A stretch of DNA of 64,000 nucleotides from Lactifluus volemus (taxonomy: Eukaryota > Basidiomycota > Agaricomycetes > Russulales > Russulaceae): assembly GCA_022376515.1 (NCBI GenBank), contig WTXI01000048.1:62001-126000 (forward strand), given 5' to 3'. The translations under genes and the position numbers were made by a program. The notes below the pieces were generated by a model, which made no database searches, was not told where the DNA came from, and saw nothing but the letters and a program-made list of their open reading frames with translations. Shown piece after piece: positions 1 through 12,174 of the stretch (position 1 is its first letter; each line of letters begins with the position of its first letter).

Positions 1-277
1 CGCTTTGAACACATTTTGCATCACCTTAAAATTGGCGATAAATTCGTATTCATGCTTTGCGTTCATTCTTACGCGCGCCATAGGAATATCCACTACGTGC
101 CCACATGCACGTTAGCGGGGAGTGGATCGCAAGACAAGCGGTTTGAAGGGACACACCATAAATGGAGTCCAGGACTTGACAATAGGCCGCCCCGGTGCCG
201 CACTGCTCGACCTTTGTATAGTTAATCTGAAGGAGCTCGTTGAGCCATGCGAGAAGTTCAGAACGTGACTCGCCCAT
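1..277 (-). CDS. EB1: EB1/Bim1/Mal3-type microtubule plus-end protein, 5' part
   Basis: The start of an EB1-family protein, which tracks growing microtubule ends through its N-terminal calponin-homology domain; the gene runs off the left edge. Exon 1 is 277-157. I start at the ATG at 277 because the family N-terminus begins [13 protein letters not shown]; the in-frame ATG at 298 would add seven unconserved residues. Exon 1 carries [17 protein letters not shown], the CH-domain signature. A 64 nt intron (156-93, GTGTGT..TAG) leads to exon 2 (92-1), which continues [17 protein letters not shown] and [11 protein letters not shown] in frame. The junction reads YVD where most family members have YGD. 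The EB1 C-terminal dimerisation domain lies outside the window. Confidence 0.93.
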
Positions 278-1886
278 GGTTATCGAGAAAATAGACAAAA
301 GGCGGGAAACGTTTTAGAGTGTGAGAGTGTGTGTGTGACTGAACTGATCAAGCCACGATGAACCAACTCGCCGCGCCGTAAACCCTAACCCGACCTTTCA
401 TCCTCTAACCAAAAGTTACAGTCTACCAGTGTACTGTGTTCGAGCCATCCATGCATGTACAGTACTCGTCCATGCCGTGAGTGATACTAGGCTATGTGAT
501 ATGCCGTTATCACGACAAACCCATATGGGCGCCTTGCGTTTCTCCGCGGCCGCACTGGATTCGTCACAGTCTGGCCAATCTCAGGCTATCCTTGTGTGCC
601 ATCATGGACCACTGTATCTTTCATTAAATACCACAAAGACTCTCTGACTTGGTCTATCTTTCGCCATACCGGACCGGTGAGTTGAGCCTTGGCAGGGCTT
701 CCGCTTGAACGACGCCTTGACGACCCGACGGTTCAAGTTTGCCTTACCCATTTTATTGGCAATTCAAAGTCGTAACCGTTTCCCTGTGCGAAAATAATAA
801 AGGAAAGAGGTCGGAATTTTCCGTTGTGCGCTGCCTGCCATCCTAAAATGAGGTAGCAGTGAGTGGTGGCGTCCGATGCGGAGATGCGTATGGTAAGAGC
901 CACCATGCCCTTGTATCAGGCTGATTCCAGGCACAGATTCACGTCGTGAGTCCGGTCCCCCCAAATTTTAGACCAACCCCCCATAGAGACCACTGCGCAT
1001 GGCGGAACAACTACCTGGCCCCCCACAAAAATGATTTAAAAAATAAGAGTTCTAGGGTATTCCTGGGCTCTGAGAAGTTGAACGAGCGCAATACCTGTCG
1101 TCGTTCTCGAGATAGTAAATTGGGTCCTTGTCACGCATCCATCGTCACGGTTGCCCAATTGGAACTTTCGTGTTCTTTCCCGAGCCAAAGTTCCCAAAGA
1201 AAAACATTATATTGCAAGCGTGATTTAGTGGCGTTTTTGAAAACCCTTTGCAGAATCAATTGCAAATTAGTTGGCCCCCTATAATTCCTCGAATCCTCGC
1301 ATTACAATATGGTCCTTTAATCGGTGATGAAACTGCAACCCCCATTTATGAAACACTTGAAATTGGTACCAACCATCATTTTCGACGGTGAAATACAATA
1401 CTTGGCAATCCAACTTGGGGATGATCAAGCGCCGGCGTGACACCAGCGACGACTCGAGTGTCCCTTAATTGAAACCCCCACTACTAGCATTTCATCCAAC
1501 CGAAAAGCTTACACAGGTTTTCAAAGATCGAGCCCGATGTTTAAATGTACAGTAGGCCCCGTTACCACGGAAGGCCACTCCTGAAAGCTCCCAACACTGG
1601 TAGGCACACTCAGGTCTCCGAGCGCCTAAGCACGGGAAGTTTATTCTGATTAAGCGCTGGGTTTAGTAGGGACTTGGTCTATTATTGTCAATCACTGAGG
1701 AAGTCCCAGTTTAATGGTGGGCAGGTCCTGGCGGGAAGTTGCTCACCCATTTTTTGAATCGCGGGGGGGACCAATACTCCATAGATTATTATTTGTTCGC
1801 ATGTCAAGATTAAAAGATATCATAGTCGACCTCAGGCTTTCCGATTTCCGTATTCATACACAGCTTCCACTAATTCCACCTCTTCA
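278..1886. other. gene-free stretch upstream of EB1
   Basis: Contains the EB1 promoter side (a short GT-rich tract near 320-333) and about 1.5 kb in which I find no exon chain supported by splice sites and phase. Open frames here are short and lack recognisable motifs. Confidence 0.4.
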
Positions 1887-2760
1887 TCAAACGGCATCTG
1901 ACACTTCGAGTGTCACCATAACTTTCAACCGACCACGCCCACACGACTCCATGCGAACAATGTCAACTCGGGTGCCCGGATCAAGGATATATCGTTTGGC
2001 GAGAGACTTGAGGCATTCCGATTGCTCGGAAGCGGGACAATAAGTCTGAGCGTTTATAGTCGAAGCACCGTGAACATCTATGCCGCCGTCAGACATGCCT
2101 GACACTGCACCATACCTGACCACGGCGTTCTCTTGAAAACCCTGTGATGAGGTGAGGCAACGAAACGGGGGAGAAATTTTTTAAGAAAGCGATATGTACA
2201 GAGTTACCAGTGGGAGGGTCATTATTGTCGATACTTGTGGCGACGACCCTATTATCTTGCGGGTGGGTGATTGCCGACGCGTTGACTTTGCTCGCATTAC
2301 CGTTCTTGTATTGAGCCGGCGGGGCACTCTAAAAGAATAAAAAAAGTTTAGTCTGAGCGAATACGTCCGGGAGGGAACAGGCTCGCAATTGTAGAGGCAT
2401 ACGGAATGGTATATGACGTGTCACTGGCATGCCATACACCATAACCGCATGCTCTACCCGGGCCACCAGGATGTTGAACTGAATAGTTTTGCGGCTGCTG
2501 AGTACTTGAATGTACAGTAGGTGCACTCCACGACTGTGGATAGTTGGAGTAAGTTGGAGATGATACCTTTATAATATGTAATCAGATGCATTGAATACCA
2601 AAGGTCATGCATGTTTCCTTACATATTGCAACACCCCGGTTGAGGGACTCGAACCTTGGTCAGGATTATAGGTTTGCGGAGCAACTTTGAATTGGAGATT
2701 TGGCTCAGGGTCGCTGCTAACGCGACCATCACCATTATCTCGATGTGAACCGTGATCCAT
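1887..2760 (-). CDS. unrecognised four-exon protein gene (216 aa as read)
   Basis: Function unknown. The exon chain fits in phase: exon 1 2760-2623 (starts MDHGSHRDNGDG), exon 2 2566-2438, exon 3 2328-2200, exon 4 2141-1887. The introns have GT..AG ends (GTAAGG, GTATGG and GTACAT donors). Exons 1-3 encode a Ser/Pro/Gln/Asn-rich, probably disordered stretch; exon 4 looks folded (YCPASEQSECLKSLAKRY, then GTRVDIVRMESCGRGRLK). The frame ends at TGA 1889-1887. Directly beyond, in the +1 frame, DEEVELVEAVYEYGNRKA follows before another stop, so one extra T near 1886-1888 may have truncated the protein. The second intron (109 nt) is the least certain. I recognise no domain. Confidence 0.6.
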
Positions 2761-4052
2761 AGATGTCAGGTGTGTTTGGAGTAGTGCGTGTGTGAGTGTG
2801 AGGGCGTTTGGTCAAAGCACGAAAAGGGTGTGATGTCAACACCTTTTATATCTCGTCTGAACACCGGAAATAGGCTTAGCCGGGAAAAGACATTACTCTG
2901 CCAGTAGATGTCAGAGGGCCCTAAAGCAGAATACAGAACCTAAAAGATGTGTCTAGAACCTTTTCAGCGCTACGGGACCCCGTACGGAAAACGCCGCGGC
3001 GGCGTAAATGTCCAGAGTAAATGTTGGTGGGAAGTAAAAACGCCGCAAATGCGTAGAAGAGCGCGCACAAAAAGTGCCACTTGGCACCCGCCAGATAAAA
3101 TGCGGTGTTTTATATTTGACACGTTCAAAAAACGTGGGGTGAAAAGCTGGAAATCTGCCAAACAAGGCAGGCGCCCAAAATATCCATTTGCTGAAAACGT
3201 CCCCATAACCCCATAACAGGCCACGGGTCCACGGTGCAGTAGCGGCAGTAGCCACGACGACTTACTGTCGAATCGGGCAACTATCACACTATCGCACACG
3301 AGCACGTAAAACCATAGACATACCCAGTCGCGTTGATTCATCTGCTACTCGTGGCGTTGTACTCAGTGGAGTCAGTTCAATGGTACCTCCATCCCTCAAG
3401 ATTCCGTCTGTCTGCAATCCAGGGAGGGTTTAGGACCGTTCTCACATCATTACCAATTCATAATATCAAATGACGTCTAGAGGTTACTCATTTGTGTCCG
3501 GGCGCTACACGATATCACTATCAGATAAAGCGCACGCTGAATTTGTCAAGTACGTTCACCAAGTGGTCTTGTTCAGTAAGCATCAAAAAGGTCAGAAGGG
3601 GTAGAGATCACGACCCCTTTTTGTTTTCGTCACGGGGAACCATTATGGGTAGCGTAGGGCCGCAGACTCGTATGGTCAAACGGGAGTTGCCGAAGCCCTG
3701 ATGGAGTCCTGGACACACAATATAGCGGTAGTCGTCATTTCTGTGTACAACTTGGAGCCAACTTGTCTGCACCCTCTATTTAAATCTTGTCATTATTGCG
3801 CGTTATGCGATTCAAACCAAAATTCGACGGTGGTTATTAGCAGTGACGATTTTAAGGGTACTGTATTGGACACCAGAAGCCGAATTTAAGGCACGTCCGG
3901 CAGCGAAATGGAAAAGTCTTTTAGAAAACTCGAGGACTAGGCTTTTGCAAAGCTGGCTCTCGAAAGAAATTACGTCCTAAGGGAACAGGCAGGTATAGAC
4001 GGTCTCCGTTCATCCGTTACCTCATCTACCCAGCATTTTCCCGTTCTCGCAC
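2761..4052. other. gene-free stretch between unknown gene and GLO3
   Basis: I see no supported exon chain. Around 2953-3341 three frames on both strands stay open together, which suggests skewed composition rather than a gene. Confidence 0.4.
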
Positions 4053-5790
4053 CTAACGTTCTGACATTTGTGCCAAATAATCTGAAAGCTTTTTTTAAAA
4101 TAACCAAAAACAGTCAGCGATACTGGAGATCCCCGGACCAATTGAAGGCGCAACACACCTTGAGAGCGCCTGAACGAATGCTCTCCCCTATATTCTGTAC
4201 ATCCGGATTCGAAATGATGCGCTCAACGGCACCCCGCGCGGCATTCTCGAGCCCCGCAAGGCTACCATCGCCGAGCAAGCCGCCGTCCGAGCCTTGCGAG
4301 AGTGCCTCTTCCTCTTCACGCCCAAAATATTGATTCGACGAGATGGACGTTGCGCCCTGGAACTGTGCGAGCCTCGCGCGGCCCTCGGCAGCACTGGAGG
4401 GGTCATAGGCGCCTCTCTCAAAGAACATGTCGCTCGAGATTCCCTTTTGGTTCCCAAAGCGATCACGAGCCGTCGTCGGTGCATCGTCGGCTACGGGTAC
4501 CGCGGTGGACCTACACAGTTACAGGCGCGGGCATGACGTCAGGCAACAGTCATCATGATTCTCCCCCCCATGTGACAACGCACGATTTAGGTTCCGTGGC
4601 GGCGGCCTGGGCGCGGGGCAACCCGCCAAATCCGAGCCTCTTCACGCCCATTCCCAGCCTCTCTACATCTGCAGCGTTGTTACCTGTGAGAGCTGGTTTA
4701 GAGCTACTCGAGCTTGCGGCCGTGCTCTTGTTCTTCAGCTCGAGCGCCGCGGCTTCGCGCGCAGCCTGCGCTTCGGCCTCCTCGCGTTCGCGGTCATACC
4801 CAAGTTGGCGGATCCGCTCCGCCTCAACAGCCGCACGGCGCTCAGCTTCAGCAAAGTCCACAGGTGCAGCTTTCTTCGCACCGAGACCCTTCTTTGCGGG
4901 TCGCGCGACGCCTGCACTTGTGCTAGTGGACGATGTGCTACTCGACGTGAGCGTGCGTACACCGCCCGCTGTTGAGGTAGTTTTTGCGCGCAGAGAAGAG
5001 GATGTGACGGTGCGTGGCGCCGCGGAAGCAGAGGCGGGAGGGGAAGTTGAACCAGGAGCAGAGACAGTGCGCCCGATGGACGGCGGTGCGGGGGTGTCTG
5101 ACGGAGAAGAAGTCGCGTTCGGCTTCGGGGAGGCGGGTTTGTCCCAGGATGAGAAGAAATCCTCCTCATCACCAGCGGGCTGTACAGAGGTTTTGGAGGT
5201 ATCAACGCCGTCGACGACGATACCGCTCGGGAACCTGAATGGTGCGGTTCAAGGTGTGAGCAGAAGCTGGCTGAGAACTCGCGTGACAGGGCGCACTGAG
5301 CTACATCATCTTTAACAAGGCGTGCGAGCTCTTCTTTATAAAGCTCTGCCACACGACTTGTGTATTTCTTTTTCACATCAGAGTCGTCGAGTAGAGATGA
5401 ACCGCCACGTCGGGTAAAAAACTCAGTCGCAGAGCCATTGCCGCCAACTTTCATGGTGCGTAGCTGTGAGAGCTGCCAGCTGTCGAGGACGGTTGATCTG
5501 GAGGGGAGTCAAAACTGCCACATGAACCCTCGGGGAGTAAAGGGCGTACCGCACAAATGAGATATGCACGCCCATGTTGCGGTGCACACTCGAGCAGTCT
5601 AGACAAATGTAAAGGCCAAATGTAACGCTAGCCCACGTCGGATTGCGAGCTTTACAGTCGAAACACATCTAGAACCTCCGTCGGCGGTCATCAATCACAG
5701 ACTATGCTATACGATATGTACCTTATTTCCTTTACCAGATTTGAGGACCTTAAATATCTGCTCTGTTTCTGCTTTGGTAGGGTCCGCCAT
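4053..5790 (-). CDS. GLO3: Glo3-type ADP-ribosylation factor GTPase-activating protein (475 aa)
   Basis: ArfGAP that stimulates GTP hydrolysis on Arf1 during COPI retrograde transport from Golgi to ER. Six exons in phase: 5790-5722, 5668-5550, 5497-5297, 5234-4584, 4510-4159, 4088-4053; 476 codons with stop. The zinc finger is C25-x2-C28-x16-C45-x2-C48, followed by the arginine finger in VHRNMGVH (R53). FFTRRGG and [13 protein letters not shown] follow; then a Ser/Thr/Pro-rich linker, AKKGLGAKK, an Arg/Glu-rich helix ([12 protein letters not shown]) and [12 protein letters not shown]. The C-terminal Glo3 motif region reads [14 protein letters not shown] and [17 protein letters not shown]. The last exon is 12 codons ([11 protein letters not shown], stop). 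No frame breaks. The Glo3 motif separates it from Gcs1/Age2 types. Confidence 0.96.
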
Positions 5791-5945
5791 CGTGAAGTAG
5801 GTTACACTTATGAGATTGAGAAAAGATGTTTTGGGTAAGTTTAAGGGGAGATATTAGGGTTTATTGATTTCCGTGAATTTTCGTGCCTTTGTTAGCACAA
5901 GGGAACGACCGGCCAACATTCATCAGATTGACATGAATGCACATG

Positions 5946-6017
5946 GCCCGCTTAGCTCAGTGGTAGAGCGCGTCACTCGTAATGATGAGGTCGGTTGTTC
6001 AATCCAGCCAGCGGGCA
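5946..6017 (+). tRNA. tRNA-Thr(CGU): tRNA-Thr (anticodon CGT)
   Basis: A complete cloverleaf without intron. The acceptor stem pairs GCCCGCT (5946-5952) with AGCGGGC (6010-6016), with discriminator A at 6017. The D arm has GCTC/GAGC around AGTGGTA. The anticodon stem pairs CGTCA with TGATG around the 7-nt loop CTCGTAA, anticodon CGT. The T arm pairs GGTTG with CAGCC around TTCAATC. T runs at 6022-6025 and 6031-6035 are suitable Pol III terminators. Confidence 0.95.
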
Positions 6018-6128
6018 ATCATTTTACCTCTTTTTGGATGTCAATGCTTTGATCCCCTGTATCAGGTCCCCCACACATACACGAATTGGCTATCCTCGTG
6101 TTTGGGGGTGACCGTTCAGTGTTAGAAA

Positions 6129-7433
6129 ATGCAGCCCTCTCCAGCAAGTCTTGCGCTGGAAAACCCTGTTGTTGTCTCCCTCATCACCTCACATACACGC
6201 GTCTCTGATCTTCCCTCCCTTTGTCTCACCACAAAGTCCATCTCCGCTGCTGCAACTCGGCGTCTCTACTGTTCTCTCATCCTTTCTAATACCAATTCGG
6301 CTTTACTCGCCTGTGAGACTGTAGCGAACACACCTCGAGTCGCCACTCACGTCCGAGGACTCGTCGTGGGGGCCGGTACTCCGCCAGTGTGGCGAGCGTT
6401 GAAACACGCCCTCGAATCTCTTCCTCACCTCGAGGCTCTCGCCCTTGACGCGCGCAGGGCACAACTATCGTGGGTTTTCCCGCCTCAACCGTCTTTTCAC
6501 TTGCGTGATCTACGACTCGGCATTCCCTGGGACGCTCAAGTCGCCGCATTCGTGCGCACCCAATCATCGCTCCGCTCCCTCTGGGTCCTCGAACTCGCAG
6601 CGAGCTATTCAACAACTTTCAATAACCTGGAGAGTCGTCAATCGGCAGGAGGCGAGGGCGAGGGACAGGGACAGGCGTCGACGGAGACTAAGGACGCGAC
6701 GGACGATCTGCTGGACACGATGGATTTGCCGTTCTTATCCACCGTCGAGTGCCCATTGCGCATTGTACATGCGTTCGCACGTAGTCCGCTCACGCACTTG
6801 CAAGTCCTTAGCGATATCACGACCGCTGCTAGCACTATCTGCCAAGCCGCGGACGACGATGCGCGCCTGCGGCATCTCATCTCGCGCCTCTCGTGCGCAA
6901 AAGCAACCTGCGCTCGCTTAACTTACGCGATATACCAGAGGCACGCGTACCCGACATCATCGCCCTCGTCGCGCGGCACTGTCCGCAGTTGATGTACCTA
7001 GGCATCCTTTCACTACCCTCCGGTCCGGTGCGTCACCCTTCCTTCTCTCCCTCCCTCCTCCTCCCTTCCTATTTTTTGCCATTAGCTTCCCATTTTTTCT
7101 TTATTATTATTATTAATAATAATCTTGGTTCTGGGCTTCGGGCGGGATTTCGCAAAACAAAACAAAAAATTACAGCGCAACATTGTCCACGATGCGTTGA
7201 TTCGCTTCGAGGCGCTCGTTATGCTCGAGTTGGAGCTCAGCACGTGGGTGCCCATCCCATCTGGCGTGCTACAGCGCGTACTCGTTACGGAGCTGCACAC
7301 GTTTTGTCCAAGCCTGCGTAGCGTGTCGCTGTGGATTTCTTCGCGCCGGTTCGTGTGGCGCTACGATGCCGAGGCGGACGTGTGGGTAGGACAGGTCGAC
7401 CAACGCGGAATCAGCGGTTGGAAGTCTGTTTAA
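6129..7433 (+). CDS. leucine-rich, F-box-like protein with an internal frame break
   Basis: N-terminus resembles agaricomycete F-box/LRR-like proteins (VSDLPSLCLTTKSI, RRLYCSLIL), followed by leucine-spaced segments such as SLPHLEALALDARR and LRDLRLGIPW; probably a substrate-recognition protein, but a canonical F-box is not clear. The first frame from ATG 6129 ends at 6992. From about 6893 a second frame continues the pattern (NLRSLNLRDIPEARVPDIIALVARHC) to a donor at 7028 (GTGCGT). After a 148 nt intron (7028-7175) the exon from 7176 continues in phase (RNIVHDALIRFEALVMLELE) to the stop at 7431-7433. The two frames can only be joined by a small indel near 6888-6893. The intron holds an ATT/AAT palindromic tract (7101-7123). 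Confidence 0.65.
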
Positions 7434-8626
7434 ATTGGAAGGACACACCCTGTATGCCCACACTAAGAAGGTGGGCGTACTTTGTGGGGGTCGTGGAGAG
7501 ATATCCGCGGTCGGGGTGGGGCGTATGTTCGTTGTCTTTACGATCACCTCTTATCGCATCACCATCAGATGTTGGCATTAGGTAGGGTTAGAGAACGCCA
7601 TGAAGCAATCTGATGACTCGCTATCCGCGGATGAGAACGAAGGATCAGTAAGCCAGATGATATGGGTAGGCGAATCCCGCGGATGCCTCGCCTTTCGAGT
7701 ATTGACTTTTTTTCCCGGCGAAGCAGACCATATATTTGTACTATAGTAGTTTCAAGTTGCGCCCCAAGGGCGTACTTTGATTGAGACTATTTTCAGCTCA
7801 ACACATTGTATCATGACCAGCTACGTCGAGGATTCATCGATCACAAGTGCTGTAAGTCATTCAGGGTCGCACATAGATGGGTTCTCACGTACCGGTCTAA
7901 CTTAACTTACCACCGGATCCTCTACTACGCGCCTGGCCACCTGAGAGAACTAATCTTTGGCCCCACGATGAGTTCACACTTGCTATCATTGCAAGATCAC
8001 TTAAGAACGGCGATCCACGTAATCGTACAATTCGTGAAGAGGGGTTTATAATGTTCGGGCGGCTCCCGGAAGCTCTTCAACACCCTGAACCACGGCCGTT
8101 TTTGGAATGTCAAAGTTCCTGCTTACTGTACTTGGACACAGCGCATGACGTAGGTTTGTTTACGCCAGATGCGGCCAAGTTATGAGTCCAATTCTATCCG
8201 AGTGCTCCGCGGCCCCGGCTTCGAGCTCCAACTTGAAGTCCTCAAAAACAGTAACCCTTGGTCGTTCAACAGAGTCGGACATTCTCTATTGTGTGAGCTA
8301 AGCAGACCAATATGCATCGTCACAACTTGTCTGTCATCCTAAATACGATCGACGACCGATACTTCCGGTTGGTTTCGGACCGGGACCACAAAAATGGGCC
8401 GATACATTGCTGCTGACGCATCCTGTGCCTGTGCATGTGTCCGACGTCCCCCAAGCCCACTGGGCAACACGCAAGGAACAAAGACCGGGTCAGCTTTGTT
8501 CCTAACCCTATAAATCGAACGACCCCTTCAAGTGGCTTCATTAACCTTCCTACATACGACAAACCACAGAGCGAGCGACAGCTTAGTCCCTCCCACCTGC
8601 AACCCTTCGAAACAACCTAACCCCTA
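7434..8626. other. gene-free stretch with candidate promoter at its end
   Basis: No supported gene seen. The right end has promoter-like sequence for the small gene beginning at 8627. Confidence 0.4.
8509..8514 (+). promoter_or_regulatory. TATA-box-like element
   Basis: TATAAA lies 118 nt before the ATG at 8627. It is a plausible core promoter for that gene; sequence only, no transcription evidence. Confidence 0.3.
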
Positions 8627-8946
8627 ATGTCACGCACGTACTCCCCCTCTCGTTCGCAGCCTACCTTATCCCAGTCCGTGATGTCTACTATTTCGCGTCT
8701 TTTCGCAACCCCAATGGCCGACACACTGGTCGTGTCCCGATCATTGCGGATGTACCATTGGTCGAATTCTCGCCCTCGAGGCGAAAGCCCGCGGTATGTT
8801 ACTGCATGCTATCAGTCGATCTACTATCGTGACATCGGCTGCTTTTTTTGGGGATACAGGACAACATTTTGGAGTCGAAAAATGCGCTACAACCTGGCAG
8901 TAGTTCGTACACTGACAGACCGGCACATCGCAGCCCGCGGTATTAG
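8627..8946 (+). CDS. small two-exon protein, unknown function, frame uncertain
   Basis: ATG 8627 opens MSRTYSPSRSQP. From about 8652 the neighbouring frame looks more protein-like (YLIPVRDVYYFASF, GRVPIIADVPLVEFSP). Its exon ends at 8793 on a good GTATGT donor; a 66 nt intron ends GATACAG and the next exon (8860-8946) continues in phase, DNILESKNALQPGSSS to RSPRY and stop. A single missing base near 8652 would join start and body into a protein of about 93 residues. Without it, the ATG frame also splices open and ends RGIRGC. No known domain; the choice between frames is inference. Confidence 0.4.
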
Positions 8947-9843
8947 AGGTTGTTGAGATGTGAATCATTTATTGCTTATACGTAGGTCGTCGATTGCTTC
9001 CTCTGAATCTCTCAATGCCCGTATGCCTGACGTATTGTCTTCAGGTCACAATTCCTATCGATACCATTCACCTTACGTTCTTGTATAATGCTATGGAACC
9101 CATTGTCTGTCTTGTTTACAGGAGGAGATTTACTATATATAAATCATATATACGTCTGTTGTTATTGTCAAATACTCGATGACCTATACGAATATTTCTA
9201 TTGTATTATGTACACTAGCTGATCGCATGGCCCGCAACCCCTTGACGCCTGAGACAATTTGCCGTGATGCACGTGATGGCTCGGAGTTGTGCCGCCCCCC
9301 TCCGATATTTCTCTTTCTGTTGCGGAGGTATCTCATCTACTCGTCGGTTTCTCGTCGCTCATTCCGTGGCCCTATTGGGCAGTTACAACTAACGATCACC
9401 GGAAATGGCATAGGCGAACACTATATTTGCTACATGTAGGACGGTTGACCATCTGCCTACTCTGACCCTTCTCAACTTGTCACTACTGCAACCGCGGACG
9501 TGCCTGCTCGGAGGAGCGGCGTGATAGATAATAAAGGCCGATTGATGAGCGCTACGAGCGATGAGCTTGTGGCTCTAATGAGCTACCTGGACTCTTCTAC
9601 AGTCACAGCATAAAATGTGGCCACGATTTCAGTTTTCATTCCTCAGCTTTTGCTCACAACTGCGTTTCACTTCCAAGGCACTGGTTGGTACGTCCCTTCC
9701 TTCCTTCTCTCGCTCTCAAGCAACGATGCTCACGGTTCCACAGCCACTTTGTTCGTTTACGTTTTCTTCTACGACATTCAACTTCCAACATCGCTTCTTC
9801 TTACGACCGATTAACTGCTTTCATTTCCTCGCCATTAATCACA
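8947..9843. other. 5' region of the small secreted protein gene
   Basis: No gene seen. From about 9545 to 9843 the sequence is recognisably repeated upstream of the second copy (about 11880-12174): shared CTCTAATGAGCT, TTCCAAGGCAC, GGTTGGTACGTCC and pyrimidine-rich leader segments. The duplication therefore includes promoter and 5' UTR. Confidence 0.55.
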
Positions 9844-10236
9844 ATGCGTCCCTCCATTGTTGCCTGTGCTCTACTCGCCTTGGCTGCTTCACCTACCTTG
9901 GCCGCCCCGATTGTTCTAGTTAGGGAGAACAATGACACGGGCACGAATATGACGACTGTGTGCACTAACTGTTCTACTAGTAAGGTGCTGCCAACCGAAT
10001 TTTACATTCCCTTTGAGGAGCTAGTGGCCCTACAAAACCCGACTAGCTCCGAGATCTTGCCTCAATATACCGGACTCGGAATTGGCCCCGCAGCAGAAGT
10101 CCTCCGCAAAGCACGCGAGGATTCATTAGAAGACTCCGACTACGCCTCTGAGGCCCAAAAACGTGATGAAGATTATTTGGTTGCTTTACTTCAGGCCCTC
10201 AACAGTCGTTCGAACGACATTTTCAACAGACGCTAG
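9844..10236 (+). CDS. small secreted protein with Kex2-type site (130 aa)
   Basis: Begins with a clear signal peptide (MRPSIVACALLALAASPTLAA, cleavage after the AxA near residue 21). The mature part is acidic, has two Cys close together (TVCTNCS) and potential N-glycosylation sites. Near the C-terminus a KR pair (AQKR) precedes a 20-residue tail (DEDYLVALLQ, then NSRSNDIFNRR), so Kex2-like processing could release a short amphipathic peptide. ATG 9844 is chosen because the paralogue at 12175 begins with the same residues. Single exon. No family match recognised; effector or secreted peptide precursor are guesses from secretion, size and processing site. A decayed second copy lies 2.3 kb downstream. 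Confidence 0.7.
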   Translation: MRPSIVACALLALAASPTLAAPIVLVRENNDTGTNMTTVCTNCSTSKVLPTEFYIPFEELVALQNPTSSEILPQYTGLGIGPAAEVLRKAREDSLEDSDYASEAQKRDEDYLVALLQALNSRSNDIFNRR

Positions 10237-12174
10237 ATCACGTAGGTCATACCTCCGATCAGGTGAACTTCTCTGACTCGTTTTGTCTTCTCAGCCCTGG
10301 CGACATGCTCGCTGCGATTTTGCTTTCATCTGGCGCTTCCCAGAGCCTCGAGTAGCGATTATTGTCATAATGGGGAGATGGAGATTTGAGCCCAAAGATG
10401 AGGAAATGGCCTTATGCTTGTCGGGCTTTTTTTTGTTCGATCAGCCGCCCCTGTCAGCTCTCATTGTTATAGGCAACTGTACATATTCATAGAATCGAGA
10501 TACGGTGACACGAAACCAGGATATATTTCCCCCCTAAAACTTCGTCCACGCTTGCGCTTCCAACAATGCCGAATTCTATCACGCATGAGAAATATGTGTC
10601 CTACAAGCCCACTGCACTCAATCTCGCAGACTCGCAGACTGACAATAAAACTACCTCAGACTAGAGCACAACCAGACGCTGGGCAATACAAGCGGCGGGA
10701 GCACCTCGCAAGCCTTTCTATCTGAAGCAGCAAATGCCCACAACCCAACGCGTTTCGGCTGCTGAAAATATCACTTTTCCCAAAGAGGGTGTCACGGCTA
10801 GGACTGGCCACGTAGTCGGTTATACACTGAACGTAGGTCGATCTCCATCATGATTCCATGACAGAGATAAAGAGGCTATTGACCCGATCCGGTTCCTGAA
10901 CGGCTCGGAGAAACTGGCAATACACAAAATAGAGATCGCACAAATCGAGAGGCCATGCGAAGCACGTCACTGCAAGGGGTAAACATACGTGAAGTCGATT
11001 CATGATTCTGACACCATTTCGGGCTGCCTACTCAAAACAAGGTGAGACACGTGCATGATGAATGCTGGCGGATGTAAGGATGGCTCCACAAATAGTCAGA
11101 AAAACTCCACTAGGCGATTAGACGAACGTCCACTCGGCTAAACCAAGAATGACAGAAACGTGCGAGCGAAGACTGGTGCGAAGTTAGTCCGGATTGATGA
11201 TCTAGAGAAGAGGGAGGTTGAACGCGCACAGAGATGAGACGGGAGACTGACAGAAAGAAAATAAAGAACTGGGGTCATCGTGCGAACTTGAAAGAAATAC
11301 GTGTGTGTCACGGTGAGCTGGACGAAAAACTGAGATAGTACATGTGATAGAACAAATTCAACAAAGCTGGCGTGCCACTGTCCGCTGGCCATGTATATTA
11401 CCATTCGGGGGTAACTTCGAAGACCGTGAGGTTTAAATGATAACAAGGAAAAACGAATTTTGATCGCGAGGACATCAAATTGAGTCTACAAGCCACGAAA
11501 TAGGGAAACATGGACTGTCACGGTTGCGATAGCCTGAGAGCTGAACAGACGTCGCAACTGCCGGTCCGGGACTGCGGCGGCCTCCGAGTCGCTTAACAAT
11601 TGAACTTGTTCAAGGTCTTGTTAACCTGTTTCGTCACCAACTCCACGTGCTGCAGGCGCTGTAACGAGTGCAAGTTCCGTATGTCTTCAGGCGCGTGTGG
11701 TTGATCTAACCCGGGATCGACGGATCCGACGGAACTGCGGAGTTAATGCCAGTGAGCGTGATGGCGCACCGTACTTCTACTAGTATCCGCGGGCGTGTTA
11801 TATCACACACTCGGACGGCTACTAATAGTACTCGTTAGTGACTCATGATGGTCATGATAACACTCGATTGGTAAGTTCGTGCCTCTAATGAGCTGCCTGA
11901 ACTCTTCAATTGAACATAAAGAGGGACGCGATGTTGGTTTCTTCCTCTGCTTTTACTCACAGCTGCTTTTGTTTCTCTTCCAAGGCACCGGTTGGTACGT
12001 CCAGCTCCATCCTCCCAACTCATGCTCTCCCTCGAGTCGCGATGCTCATTAGAGCTACTGCCGCAGCCACTTTTTCGTTTCGTTTCAAGTTTCTTCAATC
12101 GAGTCTTACGACACTCAACTTTGCTTCAAGTCCTTACGATTAATTAATTGCCTTTCGTTTTCCTGGCTATTTCA
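10237..12174. other. spacer between the two secreted-protein copies
   Basis: The first part is 3' flank shared with copy 2 (GTAGGTCATACC, CCGATC motifs). From about 10500 to 11830 I see no supported gene. The last 300 nt are the duplicated promoter/leader of the second copy. Confidence 0.45.

Noticed and set aside
2953..3341. Open frames of 89-123 codons on both strands
   Set aside because: Three frames overlap one another, none has motif, signal peptide or splice support; explained by local composition.
4302..5315. 337-codon plus-strand frame
   Set aside because: Antisense shadow of GLO3 exons 4 and 5 caused by the GC-rich linker; low-complexity Ala/Ser/Arg only.
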